Shown: positions 49,180-57,710 of the stretch, in pieces
Layout: each line of letters opens with the position of its first letter
Numbering within the stretch: position 1 is the stretch's first letter
NCBI GenBank assembly: GCA_910586975.1
Contig: CAJUKX010000009.1
Coordinates: forward strand, 26,664-90,663
Source: an uncultured Muribaculaceae bacterium
Lineage (GTDB): Bacteria; Bacteroidota; Bacteroidia; Bacteroidales; Muribaculaceae
DNA length: 64,000 nucleotides
Direction of reading: 5' to 3'
Program-made: the position numbers and the translations under genes
Notes under the pieces: model-generated
The model's input: only the letters and a program-made list of their open reading frames with translations
Database searches by the model: none
Told to the model about the DNA's origin: nothing

Positions 49180-49204
49180 TAACCACAAAAACCCATTATC
49201 AGCA

Positions 49205-50197
49205 ATGGCAATAAAAGTAGAAAATACCAATTACAACGGGGAGGTACTTGAACGCATCCTGACCGTGGCCGCCACGGGTAATGAACTCGTAAGCAAAGGA
49301 CTTATCATGGTCATCCCCGGTGTGGAGAAGAGCATGAGCATCCCGCGCCTGAAGACAGGCAAGATGTTGCAGAAGCGCAAGGAAAATCCGACGGTAGAAG
49401 ATTCCAAGGGCGACTTCAACTGGAGTGAGAAAACACTGAATCCACACGACTTCATGGCATTTACCGTATTCAACCCCCGCCAGTTCGAGTATGTATGGCG
49501 CAAGTGGCAGCCCACAGGCAATCTTGTGTTCCGTGAACTTCCGCCCGAAGGACAGAACGCTCTGCTTGATGCACTTTCAAAACAGGTGCAGTTTGAGCTC
49601 GGCCATCACTATGTCAACGGGGAGTATGCCGAGGGCTACGATGACGACAAACTCATGAACGGCGTACTGACCCAGGCAGCCAAGGATCCGGATTATGTCC
49701 TTGTAGACGGCTCCAAGGCCACAAGCATGCTGGACAAGCTGAAGGCAGTACGCAAAGCGATACCCAAGGCGATGCGCGAGAGCCCCAATCTGCGCATCAT
49801 AATGAGCGGGGAAGATTTCGACATCTACGATGACGAGCTGACCGAGCGCGAAAGCAAGAACTCCAGCGAGACAGAGATCAACCGCAAGCGCTATAAGGGA
49901 ATAACCATCGAGACGATAGCATCATGGCCCGAGGGAGTGATTGTAGCCACGATCTGTTCGCCGGATGCCGATGGCAACTTCTTTGCCGCAGTGAACCTGC
50001 AAAACGACGAGAACGTGATACAGATTGACAAGTATGCCAACGCCTCGGAACTCTATTTCTTCAAGCTGCTGATGACTGCTGACACCAACATTGCATTCGG
50101 CGAAGAGCTTGTAGTGATGGATACCCGCGCCACACCGAAGTTCTCGGCCGCTCTGAAGGCTGCCAATGCCAAGAAACCGGAATCAGGAACTGAGTAA
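49205..50197 (+). CDS. Major capsid protein
   Basis: 330 residues from the ATG at 49205 (MAIKVENTNYNGEVL). Position directly after protease/scaffold, the length, and the mix of long helices and strands (PEGQNALLDALSKQVQFELGH, LRIIMSGEDFDIYDDEL, YANASELYFFKLLMTADTNIAFGEELV) fit the HK97-fold capsid of Mu-like Bacteroidetes phages. The call rests more on context than on a single motif. Confidence 0.85.
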   Translation: MAIKVENTNYNGEVLERILTVAATGNELVSKGLIMVIPGVEKSMSIPRLKTGKMLQKRKENPTVEDSKGDFNWSEKTLNPHDFMAFTVFNPRQFEYVWRKWQPTGNLVFRELPPEGQNALLDALSKQVQFELGHHYVNGEYAEGYDDDKLMNGVLTQAAKDPDYVLVDGSKATSMLDKLKAVRKAIPKAMRESPNLRIIMSGEDFDIYDDELTERESKNSSETEINRKRYKGITIETIASWPEGVIVATICSPDADGNFFAAVNLQNDENVIQIDKYANASELYFFKLLMTADTNIAFGEELVVMDTRATPKFSAALKAANAKKPESGTE

Positions 50198-50658
50198 TGG
50201 CAAAGCTGAAATATCTGGTACTACACTGCACTGCTACACCGGAAGGGCGCGAGGTGACATCGGCCGACATACGGCGGATGCACCTGAGCCCGGTGAGTGC
50301 CGGAGGCCGTGGGTGGAAACAGGTTGGCTACACCGACCTTATCCACCTTGACGGCACTGTAGAGCGCATGGTCGACAACAACGAGGATGCCAACGTGGAT
50401 CCATGGGAAATCACCAATGGCGCCAAAGGGTACAACTCGGTCAGCCGACATGTGGTATATGCCGGCGGCTGCGACAGGGCGATGAAACCCAAGGATACCC
50501 GAACCGCGGCGCAGCTCAAGGCTATGGAGGCCTATGTGAAGGACTTCCACCGGCGCTTCCCGGATGTGCGCATCATAGGCCACAACGAGGTGGCAGCCAA
50601 GGCGTGCCCGAGTTTTGATGTGCAGAAGTGGCTCAAAACGATAGGTATAAACCAGTAA
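50197..50658 (+). CDS. N-acetylmuramoyl-L-alanine amidase (endolysin)
   Basis: 153-residue amidase_2/T7 lysozyme-like fold that cuts between the sugar and the peptide of peptidoglycan. Zinc ligands are H10 (VLHCTAT), H85 (SRHVVYAGG) and C137 (KACPSFD), with IIGHNEVAAKACPSFDV at the C-terminus. No signal peptide, so it needs a holin or the spanin-region genes that follow. It overlaps the capsid stop by one base. Confidence 0.93.
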   Translation: MAKLKYLVLHCTATPEGREVTSADIRRMHLSPVSAGGRGWKQVGYTDLIHLDGTVERMVDNNEDANVDPWEITNGAKGYNSVSRHVVYAGGCDRAMKPKDTRTAAQLKAMEAYVKDFHRRFPDVRIIGHNEVAAKACPSFDVQKWLKTIGINQ

Positions 50659-50678
50659 CTATATAAAAACGAGTGGCA

Positions 50679-51221
50679 ATGACATACAGCGAAATCCTTA
50701 ACATACTACTGGGCGGAGGCTTGCTGGCGACACTGCTTGGAGTGATCACCCTAAAGGCCGCGGTACGCAAAGCCAATGCCGAAGCGGTAAAGGCCCAGGC
50801 GGAGGCAGCACAAGCCCAGGCAGAGGCAAAGAAGGCCGAGGCTGATGCAGAGACGGTGCGAATAACGAACACCGAAAATGCCACCCGTATCCTTGTAGAA
50901 AATATAGTAAGACCGCTAAAAGATGAACTCAATGCAACGCGAGAGGAACTACAGGCGACAAAAAAAGAGATGGCCTCTACCAAGAGGACGATGTCGAGAC
51001 TTGCCAAAGCTGTTGAAGCAGTTAATGATTGCAGGCATGTTGATGATTGCCCTGTCAGACGCAAGCTGCGTCTCAACCAGGAAATCGGCACAGGAGACAA
51101 TCTCGACAGCGCAGATAACCGCAACCGGGGACACGACAACAGCCGTGATCAAGGAAATCCGATGGGAGAGTGTGCCCCGGAGCGAAGTGACGCTAAGACT
51201 GAGCGTGGACAGCCTGCATAA
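50679..51221 (+). CDS. Membrane-anchored coiled-coil protein, Rz/i-spanin-like
   Basis: 180 residues from the ATG at 50679. One N-terminal membrane helix (ILLGGGLLATLLGVITL) is followed by a long alanine-glutamate coiled coil (residues about 30-110) and a polar tail. This is the build of inner-membrane spanins. The tail from about residue 116 is read from DNA that also encodes, in another frame, a lipoprotein-like gene starting at 51025. A holin role is less likely because there is only one helix. Confidence 0.65.
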   Translation: MTYSEILNILLGGGLLATLLGVITLKAAVRKANAEAVKAQAEAAQAQAEAKKAEADAETVRITNTENATRILVENIVRPLKDELNATREELQATKKEMASTKRTMSRLAKAVEAVNDCRHVDDCPVRRKLRLNQEIGTGDNLDSADNRNRGHDNSRDQGNPMGECAPERSDAKTERGQPA

Positions 51222-51507
51222 GTTGCCGGCCGAAGCGAGCTACAGCAAACGCAGCGGCCGGGCGCAAGTAGAGGTGAGAGCACGAGGCGACACGGTATAC
51301 ATCACCGGGAGCTGTGACAGCCTGCAAAGGTGGGTTGAGTATTATGCAGCACTCTACCACAGCGCCCGGGATGCACTGGAGGAGCAAGAGGCACACTATG
51401 AACAAGAGAGCAAGGAGCGCGGAATGCCGATAAAAGCCGCCATTGCAATATTTGCCGCCGGCATAGTGGCCGGCACAACAATAACAATAATAATAAAAAA
51501 CAGATAA
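51025..51507 (+). CDS. Nested spanin-like lipoprotein with C-terminal membrane helix
   Basis: 160 residues in a frame different from the previous gene, overlapping it by 197 bases. The N-terminus MIAGMLMIALSDASC looks like a lipoprotein signal with an imperfect box (C15), the middle is charged, and the last 25 residues (AAIAIFAAGIVAGTTITIII) form a membrane helix. A lipoprotein N-terminus with a C-terminal membrane helix is the layout of a unimolecular spanin, which spans from outer to inner membrane. The nesting recalls Rz/Rz1. Function is inferred. Confidence 0.62.
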   Translation: MIAGMLMIALSDASCVSTRKSAQETISTAQITATGDTTTAVIKEIRWESVPRSEVTLRLSVDSLHKLPAEASYSKRSGRAQVEVRARGDTVYITGSCDSLQRWVEYYAALYHSARDALEEQEAHYEQESKERGMPIKAAIAIFAAGIVAGTTITIIIKNR

Positions 51508-51512
51508 GAAGG

Positions 51513-51992
51513 ATGAACAAAAATTTTCTGTACGGCATAGGCCGATTTACCTTTAAGGGCAAAGAATTGGGCTACATAGAGAAGGGGTCGTTTGACTTTG
51601 GTGGCAAAGAGCCCGAGAGCGTGGATGTAGAGGCCGAGCAGGTTCCGGATGCGCCGGTACTGAGCCTGGCACAAAAGAACGGGACGATAGAGCCTACCTT
51701 CAACCTGATACAGCTCAACTACGAGAATATGGTGGCAGTGCTTGGCGGCACAGCAACAGCGACAGGCTGGAGTGCCCCGGCCAAACTACAGAATGTAGAA
51801 GGCGAGGCCGTGATAGACCTTGTGAGCGGACAGACCATAAGCATACCGAATGCGAAGATGATAGCCTACCTGAGCGGCAAGCTGACCCTGACAGAGGTAG
51901 CCAAGATAAGCTGCAAGGTAAAGGTACAGAAACCGGAAGACGGCGGAGCGCCCTACAGCATCACAGACACGGCGACAGGCGCCAATGCCTAA
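51513..51992 (+). CDS. Tail tube-like protein
   Basis: 159 residues, strand rich, starting MNKNFLYGIGRFTFKGKELG, with KLTLTEVAKISCKVKV near the end. Size, composition and position before the tail chaperone genes and tape measure fit a major tail tube protein of a siphophage. No sheath gene precedes it. Confidence 0.7.
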   Translation: MNKNFLYGIGRFTFKGKELGYIEKGSFDFGGKEPESVDVEAEQVPDAPVLSLAQKNGTIEPTFNLIQLNYENMVAVLGGTATATGWSAPAKLQNVEGEAVIDLVSGQTISIPNAKMIAYLSGKLTLTEVAKISCKVKVQKPEDGGAPYSITDTATGANA

Positions 51993-52007
51993 ACACCGGG
52001 TTAAGGG

Positions 52008-52499
52008 ATGGAAAGCCTGAACATAAAAGAGATAGAAAGAGAGAGCGCGGATGTGCTGCTTGATGCGGGGGTCAGCGTTCCTCTCTTTGAATTGAAGTTG
52101 CCACTGATCAAGCGGCGCATCATAGTGAGGGCAACGATGCGAAGGCCGACATTTGCGGGCTTGCTGCGAGTATCGCGACTATATAACGATATGGGCGTGA
52201 GCAGTGAGCAGATGTGGGGCTTTGACAAAGAGCAACAGATGCAGTTTCTGGCCGAGCATGGCAAGAGTATATCGAGGATGATAGCGGTGACAATGTGCAG
52301 AGGTTGGTGGACGCAGCGGCTGCTGGAGGGGCCAATGGCATGGATTGTACGCAAATGTATGACACCGGAATATATGCTGGGGTGCATGCTGCGATTTGTG
52401 ACGCTGCTTGGGACTGACCCTTTTATACCTATTATCAGATTGGCCGAGCGGACGAATCCGATGAAGCCAAGGCTGAGCCGGAAAGCGGAGGGGAGTTAA
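52008..52499 (+). CDS. Tail assembly chaperone, upstream frame (gpG-like)
   Basis: 163 residues, helical in the middle (MRRPTFAGLLRVSRLYNDMG). It lies just before the tape measure gene, the place of lambda gpG. Near its end the codons read GAG GGG AGT TAA; a -1 slip on GGG would continue into the second frame below and give a gpGT-like fusion. Confidence 0.72.
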   Translation: MESLNIKEIERESADVLLDAGVSVPLFELKLPLIKRRIIVRATMRRPTFAGLLRVSRLYNDMGVSSEQMWGFDKEQQMQFLAEHGKSISRMIAVTMCRGWWTQRLLEGPMAWIVRKCMTPEYMLGCMLRFVTLLGTDPFIPIIRLAERTNPMKPRLSRKAEGS

Positions 52500-52729
52500 A
52501 GAGCCGGCATGAAGGCTCCCATAGCCCTTTCGGATTTGTGTGGCAGATAGCAGATGCCACCGGATGGAGTGTAAGACACATATTGTATGGAGTAAATTAC
52601 CAAACCCTGATAATGATGATAAGCGATGCGCCGCGGTATGTGGGGCGAAAGGAAGGCAAGTCATCAAAAACAGCCGAGGAAGAAGCCACGGATGTAGCAA
52701 ATTTTTTCAGAAGTAAGCTAAAAGCATGA
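52418..52729 (+). CDS. Tail assembly chaperone, -1 frame extension (gpT-like)
   Basis: Frame open from 52418 to 52729 with no good start codon of its own; its recognisable part reads FGFVWQIADATGWSVRHILYG and ends DVANFFRSKLKA. It overlaps the tape measure gene start by 4 bases. Most likely made only as a fusion to the previous protein after a -1 shift near 52488-52493. Confidence 0.6.
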   Translation, partial: PFYTYYQIGRADESDEAKAEPESGGELKSRHEGSHSPFGFVWQIADATGWSVRHILYGVNYQTLIMMISDAPRYVGRKEGKSSKTAEEEATDVANFFRSKLKA

Positions 52730-55700
52730 ATCCTGTCCAAATAGAAATATTGCTTGGAGGCAACCTGCCCCAACGCCTTAGCGAAGCCGAACGCAACATA
52801 GATCGACTGCGCCGAGGGGCTAAGCGTGCAGGCAAGGAGCTGGATGGCACCGATAAGATGGCACGCAAGCTTAAGGACACGGCAGGCAAGCTTGCCTCGG
52901 CGTTTGCGGCAAAGCAGCTTGTATCGGAGATAGTGAAGACGCGCGGAGAGTTTCAGCAACTTGAAGTGGCGTTCACGACGATGCTGGGCAGCGCGCAGAA
53001 GTCCAATGCTCTGATGTCGCAGCTAACAAAGACAGCGGCGACAACACCGTTCGGCCTTGAGGAAGTGTCGAAGGGAGCGAAGCAACTGCTTGCCTATGGA
53101 TTCGAGGCCGAGAAGGTTAACGAGACGCTTATAAGACTCGGGGACATCTCAGCCGGTCTGTCAGTACCGCTGAATGATCTCGTGTACCTTTATGGTACTA
53201 CAATGGCTCAAGGTCGTCTGTACACTCAAGATCTGAACCAGTTCACCGGGCGAGGCATACCTATGCTGGGCGAACTGGCCAAGCAGTTTGGAGTGGCAGA
53301 AAGCCAGGTTAAGGACCTTGTGGAAGCCGGCAAAGTAGGGTTCCCGGAGGTGCAGAAAGTAATCGAGGGCCTTACGAACAAGGGTGGCAAATTCGGCGCC
53401 CTGATGGAAGAACAGTCAAAGACGATCACGGGTCAGATTTCCAACATCGAGGACGCCTTCTCGATGATGTTCAACGAGCTTGGACAGCAGAATGAAGGTC
53501 TTATAAACAAGAGCTTGAGCGGGGTATCGTATCTGGTTGAGAATTACGAGCGCGTGGGCCGCGTGCTGCTGGGTCTTGTAGGCACATACGGGGTTTACAG
53601 GACAGCCTTGATGGCGGCAGTAGCGATGAAGGGCTGGGCTACGGCAGCGGAGGCATTACACTACAACCGTCTGCTGCTTACTGAGAAGGCTCAGAAATTG
53701 CTTAATGCGACCATGCTTAATAATCCTTATGTCCTGCTTGCCACCGCGCTTGCAGGTTTATGCGTTGCCTATCTCTCACTGAAGACCGAAACTGAACGCA
53801 TGAAAGAGGCTGAAGAGGACTATGAGAACCAGAAACAGAAAACCATTGAGGCAGAGGAGGAACACCGCCGTAGGATAGAGGAATTATGTACCATCGCCGG
53901 TAATGAAGCTCTGTCGACTGATGCACGCCGTGAAGCTCTGAATAAATTGGAGCAAAAATATCCGGATATATTCGCCAAATACAAAACCGAATATGAGGCT
54001 CTTCAGAACATCAAGAAAGCTAAAGAGGAAATTGCTATCCTTGACGGACAGAGATCAATCACTAAAACCAAAAACGAATTAGAAAAAGTAGAAGAGCGTA
54101 TTGCCGAACTTGAGACCAAGAGCGCAAATGTATCTTATATCACCCGTGCAGGTAATTATGGCAACACATATACTCAAGTTGTAGGTGGTTTGTCGGCCAA
54201 GGAGGAATCGGAACTGAAATTACTCCGTGAAAAGCGTCAGTCTCTTAAAGGCCGGATGCGGAAGGATGAGGTAAATACTTATTTTGAGAATCTGACCGGT
54301 GTTGACAACGATACACTGGATGCGGAAATAAAGCGTCGTCAGAACTTGATGGCGAGGATGGATGTGATGGAAGCGTCGCATGGAAAACTTACCCATGCAG
54401 GCGATAATCTTAATGGTACATATACCAGAGATGAACTGAAGTTCCAGCTCGATAAACTCACAAAAGAGCAAAACCGTCGTAATCTTAAAACAGACAGTCC
54501 AGCAGACTGGGCCAAAGATGCACAAAAGAAATATCAGGATGCGCTAAAGACTTATAACGATTTTGTAGCAAATACCTCACAAAACATCAATAAAGAGGAA
54601 TTTGAGAAAAAAGCCAAAGAATATAAAGATGCTGTCGATATAGCAAAAAAAGAGTACGATAAAACTAAGCCAATTACCGACAGTGACTCTGAAAAAGAAT
54701 CAAAGGCAGCCCAGAAAGCTCAACGTGAAGCTGATAAGATTGCTGAAATCACGCGCAAGCTCGGCCAGGAACTTATTGTCGTAGAGCAGGAGAATGATGA
54801 GGTTAGAACCGAGCTCATGGAGGACGGTATAGCCAAACGTCTCAAACAGATCAATGATGAGTATGAGAAAAAGAAACAGGCATTAGCCAAGCAAAAAAGC
54901 GACTGGCAGGCTGAAAATAAAAAAGCCGGCCTTGGGAGCGAACTTACCTCTGAGCAGTCGGCTGCCATTGATGATGCTAACGCCCTTAACGAGCAGAAGC
55001 GTAAAAAAGATACTGAGCGTCTGTATAGAGAACTTACGGATGAGTATCAGTCGTATACGGATAAAAGGCTTGAGATAGAGCGGAAGCATAACGAAGATAT
55101 AGCCGCGCTTGAGCAAGCGCGTGCGAGAGCCACAAAAGACGGGGACAGCAAAGCGGCAGCGAGGATAGAGCGGTCGATAGCCGAAGCTATAAAGAGCAAA
55201 GGCCGGGCGCTGATGAGCCATGATCTGGAAGTGCTGCGTCAGTCGCCGGAATATGTGCGAGCCTACGAGGACCTGGGAAACAGCTCGAATGAGACCTTGC
55301 AGGGGCTGCTGGGGCAGCTTGAGCGCCTGAAGGGAACGGCAGCGAGTGTACTGGATCCGCAGGATATGCGCGAATATACGAGCACGATACAGGGGATAAT
55401 GGATGAGCTTGACAGCCGAGATACCCTGGGCGCGCTAAGCCGTAGAGTGGAAGAACTGGCGGCAGCGCAGCGGGAGCTCTTGGAGGCAAAGAAGCAGCTG
55501 GACATCGTAAACAACGGGGGCAAGATCTTGAAGGGGCTAAAGGTAGAGGGTATGGATGCTAATGGCAAGCCGATAGTGGCTGCGAGCTACCTGAGTGCCG
55601 GAGAAGCGATGGCAAAATACACCGAAGCCAAGGACAAGCATACCAAGGCAAGCAACCGCTATATAAAGGCGGAGAAAGAGGCCAGGGATAATGTGGCCCG

Positions 55701-57204
55701 GTTGACAGATGCGATAAAAGAACTTGGCAATGCCATAGGAGGCGAGGCCGGGGAGGTAGTGGAGCTGGTGATGGATGTAGGAGTGTTTATCAGTGACACG
55801 ATAGAAGGCATAAAGACGGTGCAGAAGGTGGGAGTGGAAGCTGTATCGGCGGTGGAGAAAGCGTCGATAATACTGACAATCATCTCAACGGCTGTGCGCC
55901 TGCTGCAAAAGATAAGCGAGCTTGGCAATAACAAAGCCTTCAAGGAGTATGAGGCCTACGCCGAAAAGATAAAAGAGATAAACGCCCTGACGGACTCGGT
56001 AAACGAGTACCGGCTTGCGGTGATGGAGGCTCGCCATGAAGAGAATACATGGTTTGCGGAAGACAGTCTCAAGAACCTGAAACAGTGGCGAGATTACCAT
56101 GACGAGGTTTATAAGGCCTACGTAGACAAGGCGATGGAAGCACAGGCTGTATACCGCAACGAAAGCGGTGGCGGCTGGTTGACGGGAGCACTTAACTGGG
56201 TAATGGCAAATCTGTCGATCCTGGGGTGGTGGGACGAGTGGCGCGACCTGTGGGGCCAAGGGGGCTATGAGAAAGGCATGACAGCCGCCATAGCCAATCT
56301 GCGTATAGAGACCCGAAAAAAGAGCAGTGGTTTCCTGGGGACCGGTATAGGCGGTCATTCGCAAAAGACTGAAGACCTTGAGAGCTGGGCGCGCAGGAAC
56401 GGCCTTGGGGAGTTGTTTGATGACAAGGGACTTATAAACAAGGAGCTTGCCCAAATCATACTTGATGAGTATGGTGGAAAACTTGTGGGCCAGACAAAGG
56501 AGACACTTGAGGCACTGATAGAGCTGCGAGAGAAGTATGATGAATACATAGAGCAGCTGCATGAGTATGTGAGCAGCATGTATGAGCCGATAGTGGACAA
56601 CTTTGTGGACAGTCTGTGGGATTGGTTTGACAACGGGAAGGATGCTCTGGACTCGTTCAAGGCCTATGCCTCAGACACGTTCAGGGCGATAGTCTCGGAC
56701 ATGCTGCGGACAATAGTCCTGGACAAGGTGGTTGGCTCGTTCAGCGAAGATGTATCGGCGCTGTATGAGAAATATGCCGAGGGCAAACTGAATGAGGAGA
56801 GCCTGATGGCCGAGGTTGCCAATCTAACCGAGGAGCTGATAGGTCGCTACGGCAGCAATATCCCGACCCTTGAGGGGATACTGACGTCGGTAGCCGGGAT
56901 GCTGGATAATGCCGGGATAGATCTGCGGCAGCCGGAGAGCAGTGCCAGCGGCCAGACGGGCCGAGGCGGAGCCTTCGCGGCCATGAGTCAGGACCAGGGC
57001 ACGAAACTTGAGGGCCTGATGGTGAGTGTGCAAGGACATGTGGCAAACATAGACAGGGTAGCCGAGGACACCGGGGCTAAAATGAGCCGGGCGGAATCGC
57101 TGCTGCAAAAGATAGAAGAGAACACCGGAGTGAGCGCCGGGACATTAAAAGAACTGAAGACCATGGTGGAGAAGATGCTGCGCGATGGTATAAAGACGAG
57201 ATAA
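52726..57204 (+). CDS. Tail tape measure protein
   Basis: 1492 residues, the length ruler of the tail. The N-terminal part has the tape measure signatures MLGSAQKSNALMSQLTKTA, TTPFGLEEVSKGAKQLLAYG and LGDISAGLSVPLNDL. Long coiled coils (about 360-480 and 640-800) and hydrophobic patches near 290-345 and 1010-1070 follow. The stretch about 53,700-55,100 is more AT rich than the flanks, a mosaic segment. A 1492-residue ruler suggests a tail of roughly 200 nm by the usual 1.5 angstrom per residue rule. Confidence 0.9.
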   Translation: MNPVQIEILLGGNLPQRLSEAERNIDRLRRGAKRAGKELDGTDKMARKLKDTAGKLASAFAAKQLVSEIVKTRGEFQQLEVAFTTMLGSAQKSNALMSQLTKTAATTPFGLEEVSKGAKQLLAYGFEAEKVNETLIRLGDISAGLSVPLNDLVYLYGTTMAQGRLYTQDLNQFTGRGIPMLGELAKQFGVAESQVKDLVEAGKVGFPEVQKVIEGLTNKGGKFGALMEEQSKTITGQISNIEDAFSMMFNELGQQNEGLINKSLSGVSYLVENYERVGRVLLGLVGTYGVYRTALMAAVAMKGWATAAEALHYNRLLLTEKAQKLLNATMLNNPYVLLATALAGLCVAYLSLKTETERMKEAEEDYENQKQKTIEAEEEHRRRIEELCTIAGNEALSTDARREALNKLEQKYPDIFAKYKTEYEALQNIKKAKEEIAILDGQRSITKTKNELEKVEERIAELETKSANVSYITRAGNYGNTYTQVVGGLSAKEESELKLLREKRQSLKGRMRKDEVNTYFENLTGVDNDTLDAEIKRRQNLMARMDVMEASHGKLTHAGDNLNGTYTRDELKFQLDKLTKEQNRRNLKTDSPADWAKDAQKKYQDALKTYNDFVANTSQNINKEEFEKKAKEYKDAVDIAKKEYDKTKPITDSDSEKESKAAQKAQREADKIAEITRKLGQELIVVEQENDEVRTELMEDGIAKRLKQINDEYEKKKQALAKQKSDWQAENKKAGLGSELTSEQSAAIDDANALNEQKRKKDTERLYRELTDEYQSYTDKRLEIERKHNEDIAALEQARARATKDGDSKAAARIERSIAEAIKSKGRALMSHDLEVLRQSPEYVRAYEDLGNSSNETLQGLLGQLERLKGTAASVLDPQDMREYTSTIQGIMDELDSRDTLGALSRRVEELAAAQRELLEAKKQLDIVNNGGKILKGLKVEGMDANGKPIVAASYLSAGEAMAKYTEAKDKHTKASNRYIKAEKEARDNVARLTDAIKELGNAIGGEAGEVVELVMDVGVFISDTIEGIKTVQKVGVEAVSAVEKASIILTIISTAVRLLQKISELGNNKAFKEYEAYAEKIKEINALTDSVNEYRLAVMEARHEENTWFAEDSLKNLKQWRDYHDEVYKAYVDKAMEAQAVYRNESGGGWLTGALNWVMANLSILGWWDEWRDLWGQGGYEKGMTAAIANLRIETRKKSSGFLGTGIGGHSQKTEDLESWARRNGLGELFDDKGLINKELAQIILDEYGGKLVGQTKETLEALIELREKYDEYIEQLHEYVSSMYEPIVDNFVDSLWDWFDNGKDALDSFKAYASDTFRAIVSDMLRTIVLDKVVGSFSEDVSALYEKYAEGKLNEESLMAEVANLTEELIGRYGSNIPTLEGILTSVAGMLDNAGIDLRQPESSASGQTGRGGAFAAMSQDQGTKLEGLMVSVQGHVANIDRVAEDTGAKMSRAESLLQKIEENTGVSAGTLKELKTMVEKMLRDGIKTR

Positions 57205-57205
57205 A

Positions 57206-57667
57206 ATGGGAACGCTTGACGGACAGGTATTGATAAACGGTACAGATATATGGAGAGAATACGGAGCCTTTTTGACCGAGGAGAAGAAGGGCGGCCGTGA
57301 GAATCTTACAGCCATATTGGCACCGGCAAAAGCCAAGAGCCATATAGGAGTAAATTTCCGGGAGCATGACGGGACGAAGTACTCGGAGGATTTGAAGCCG
57401 AAGAGCGAGGAGCGCGATGTGACGCTGCACTTTGCCATATTCGCACCAACGAGAGAGGCGTGGCTGAGCCGATACCGTGCATTTATAAAGATGCTGAAGG
57501 AAGGCGAGAAGGGCTGGCTTGCGGTAACGCTGCCGAGCCTGGGGCTGACAATGACCATGTTCTACTTAGACAGCACGAGCTTCAAGCCCCTGACATACCT
57601 GTGGACAGAGGGAGTGCATGCCAGCAGTTTTAAAGTCAAGTTCCGCGAGCCGGAGCCATCATTCTAA
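57206..57667 (+). CDS. Distal tail protein
   Basis: 153 residues directly after the tape measure. Strand-rich with a FLTEEKKGGRENL loop and ASSFKVKFREPEP end, as in the N-terminal ring-forming domain of distal tail (Dit) proteins. The family call is from position and general build. Confidence 0.65.
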   Translation: MGTLDGQVLINGTDIWREYGAFLTEEKKGGRENLTAILAPAKAKSHIGVNFREHDGTKYSEDLKPKSEERDVTLHFAIFAPTREAWLSRYRAFIKMLKEGEKGWLAVTLPSLGLTMTMFYLDSTSFKPLTYLWTEGVHASSFKVKFREPEPSF

Positions 57668-57710
57668 GGGCGGTATAATGCCTTTATAACAAGGTTCAAA
57701 CGCTATTAAT

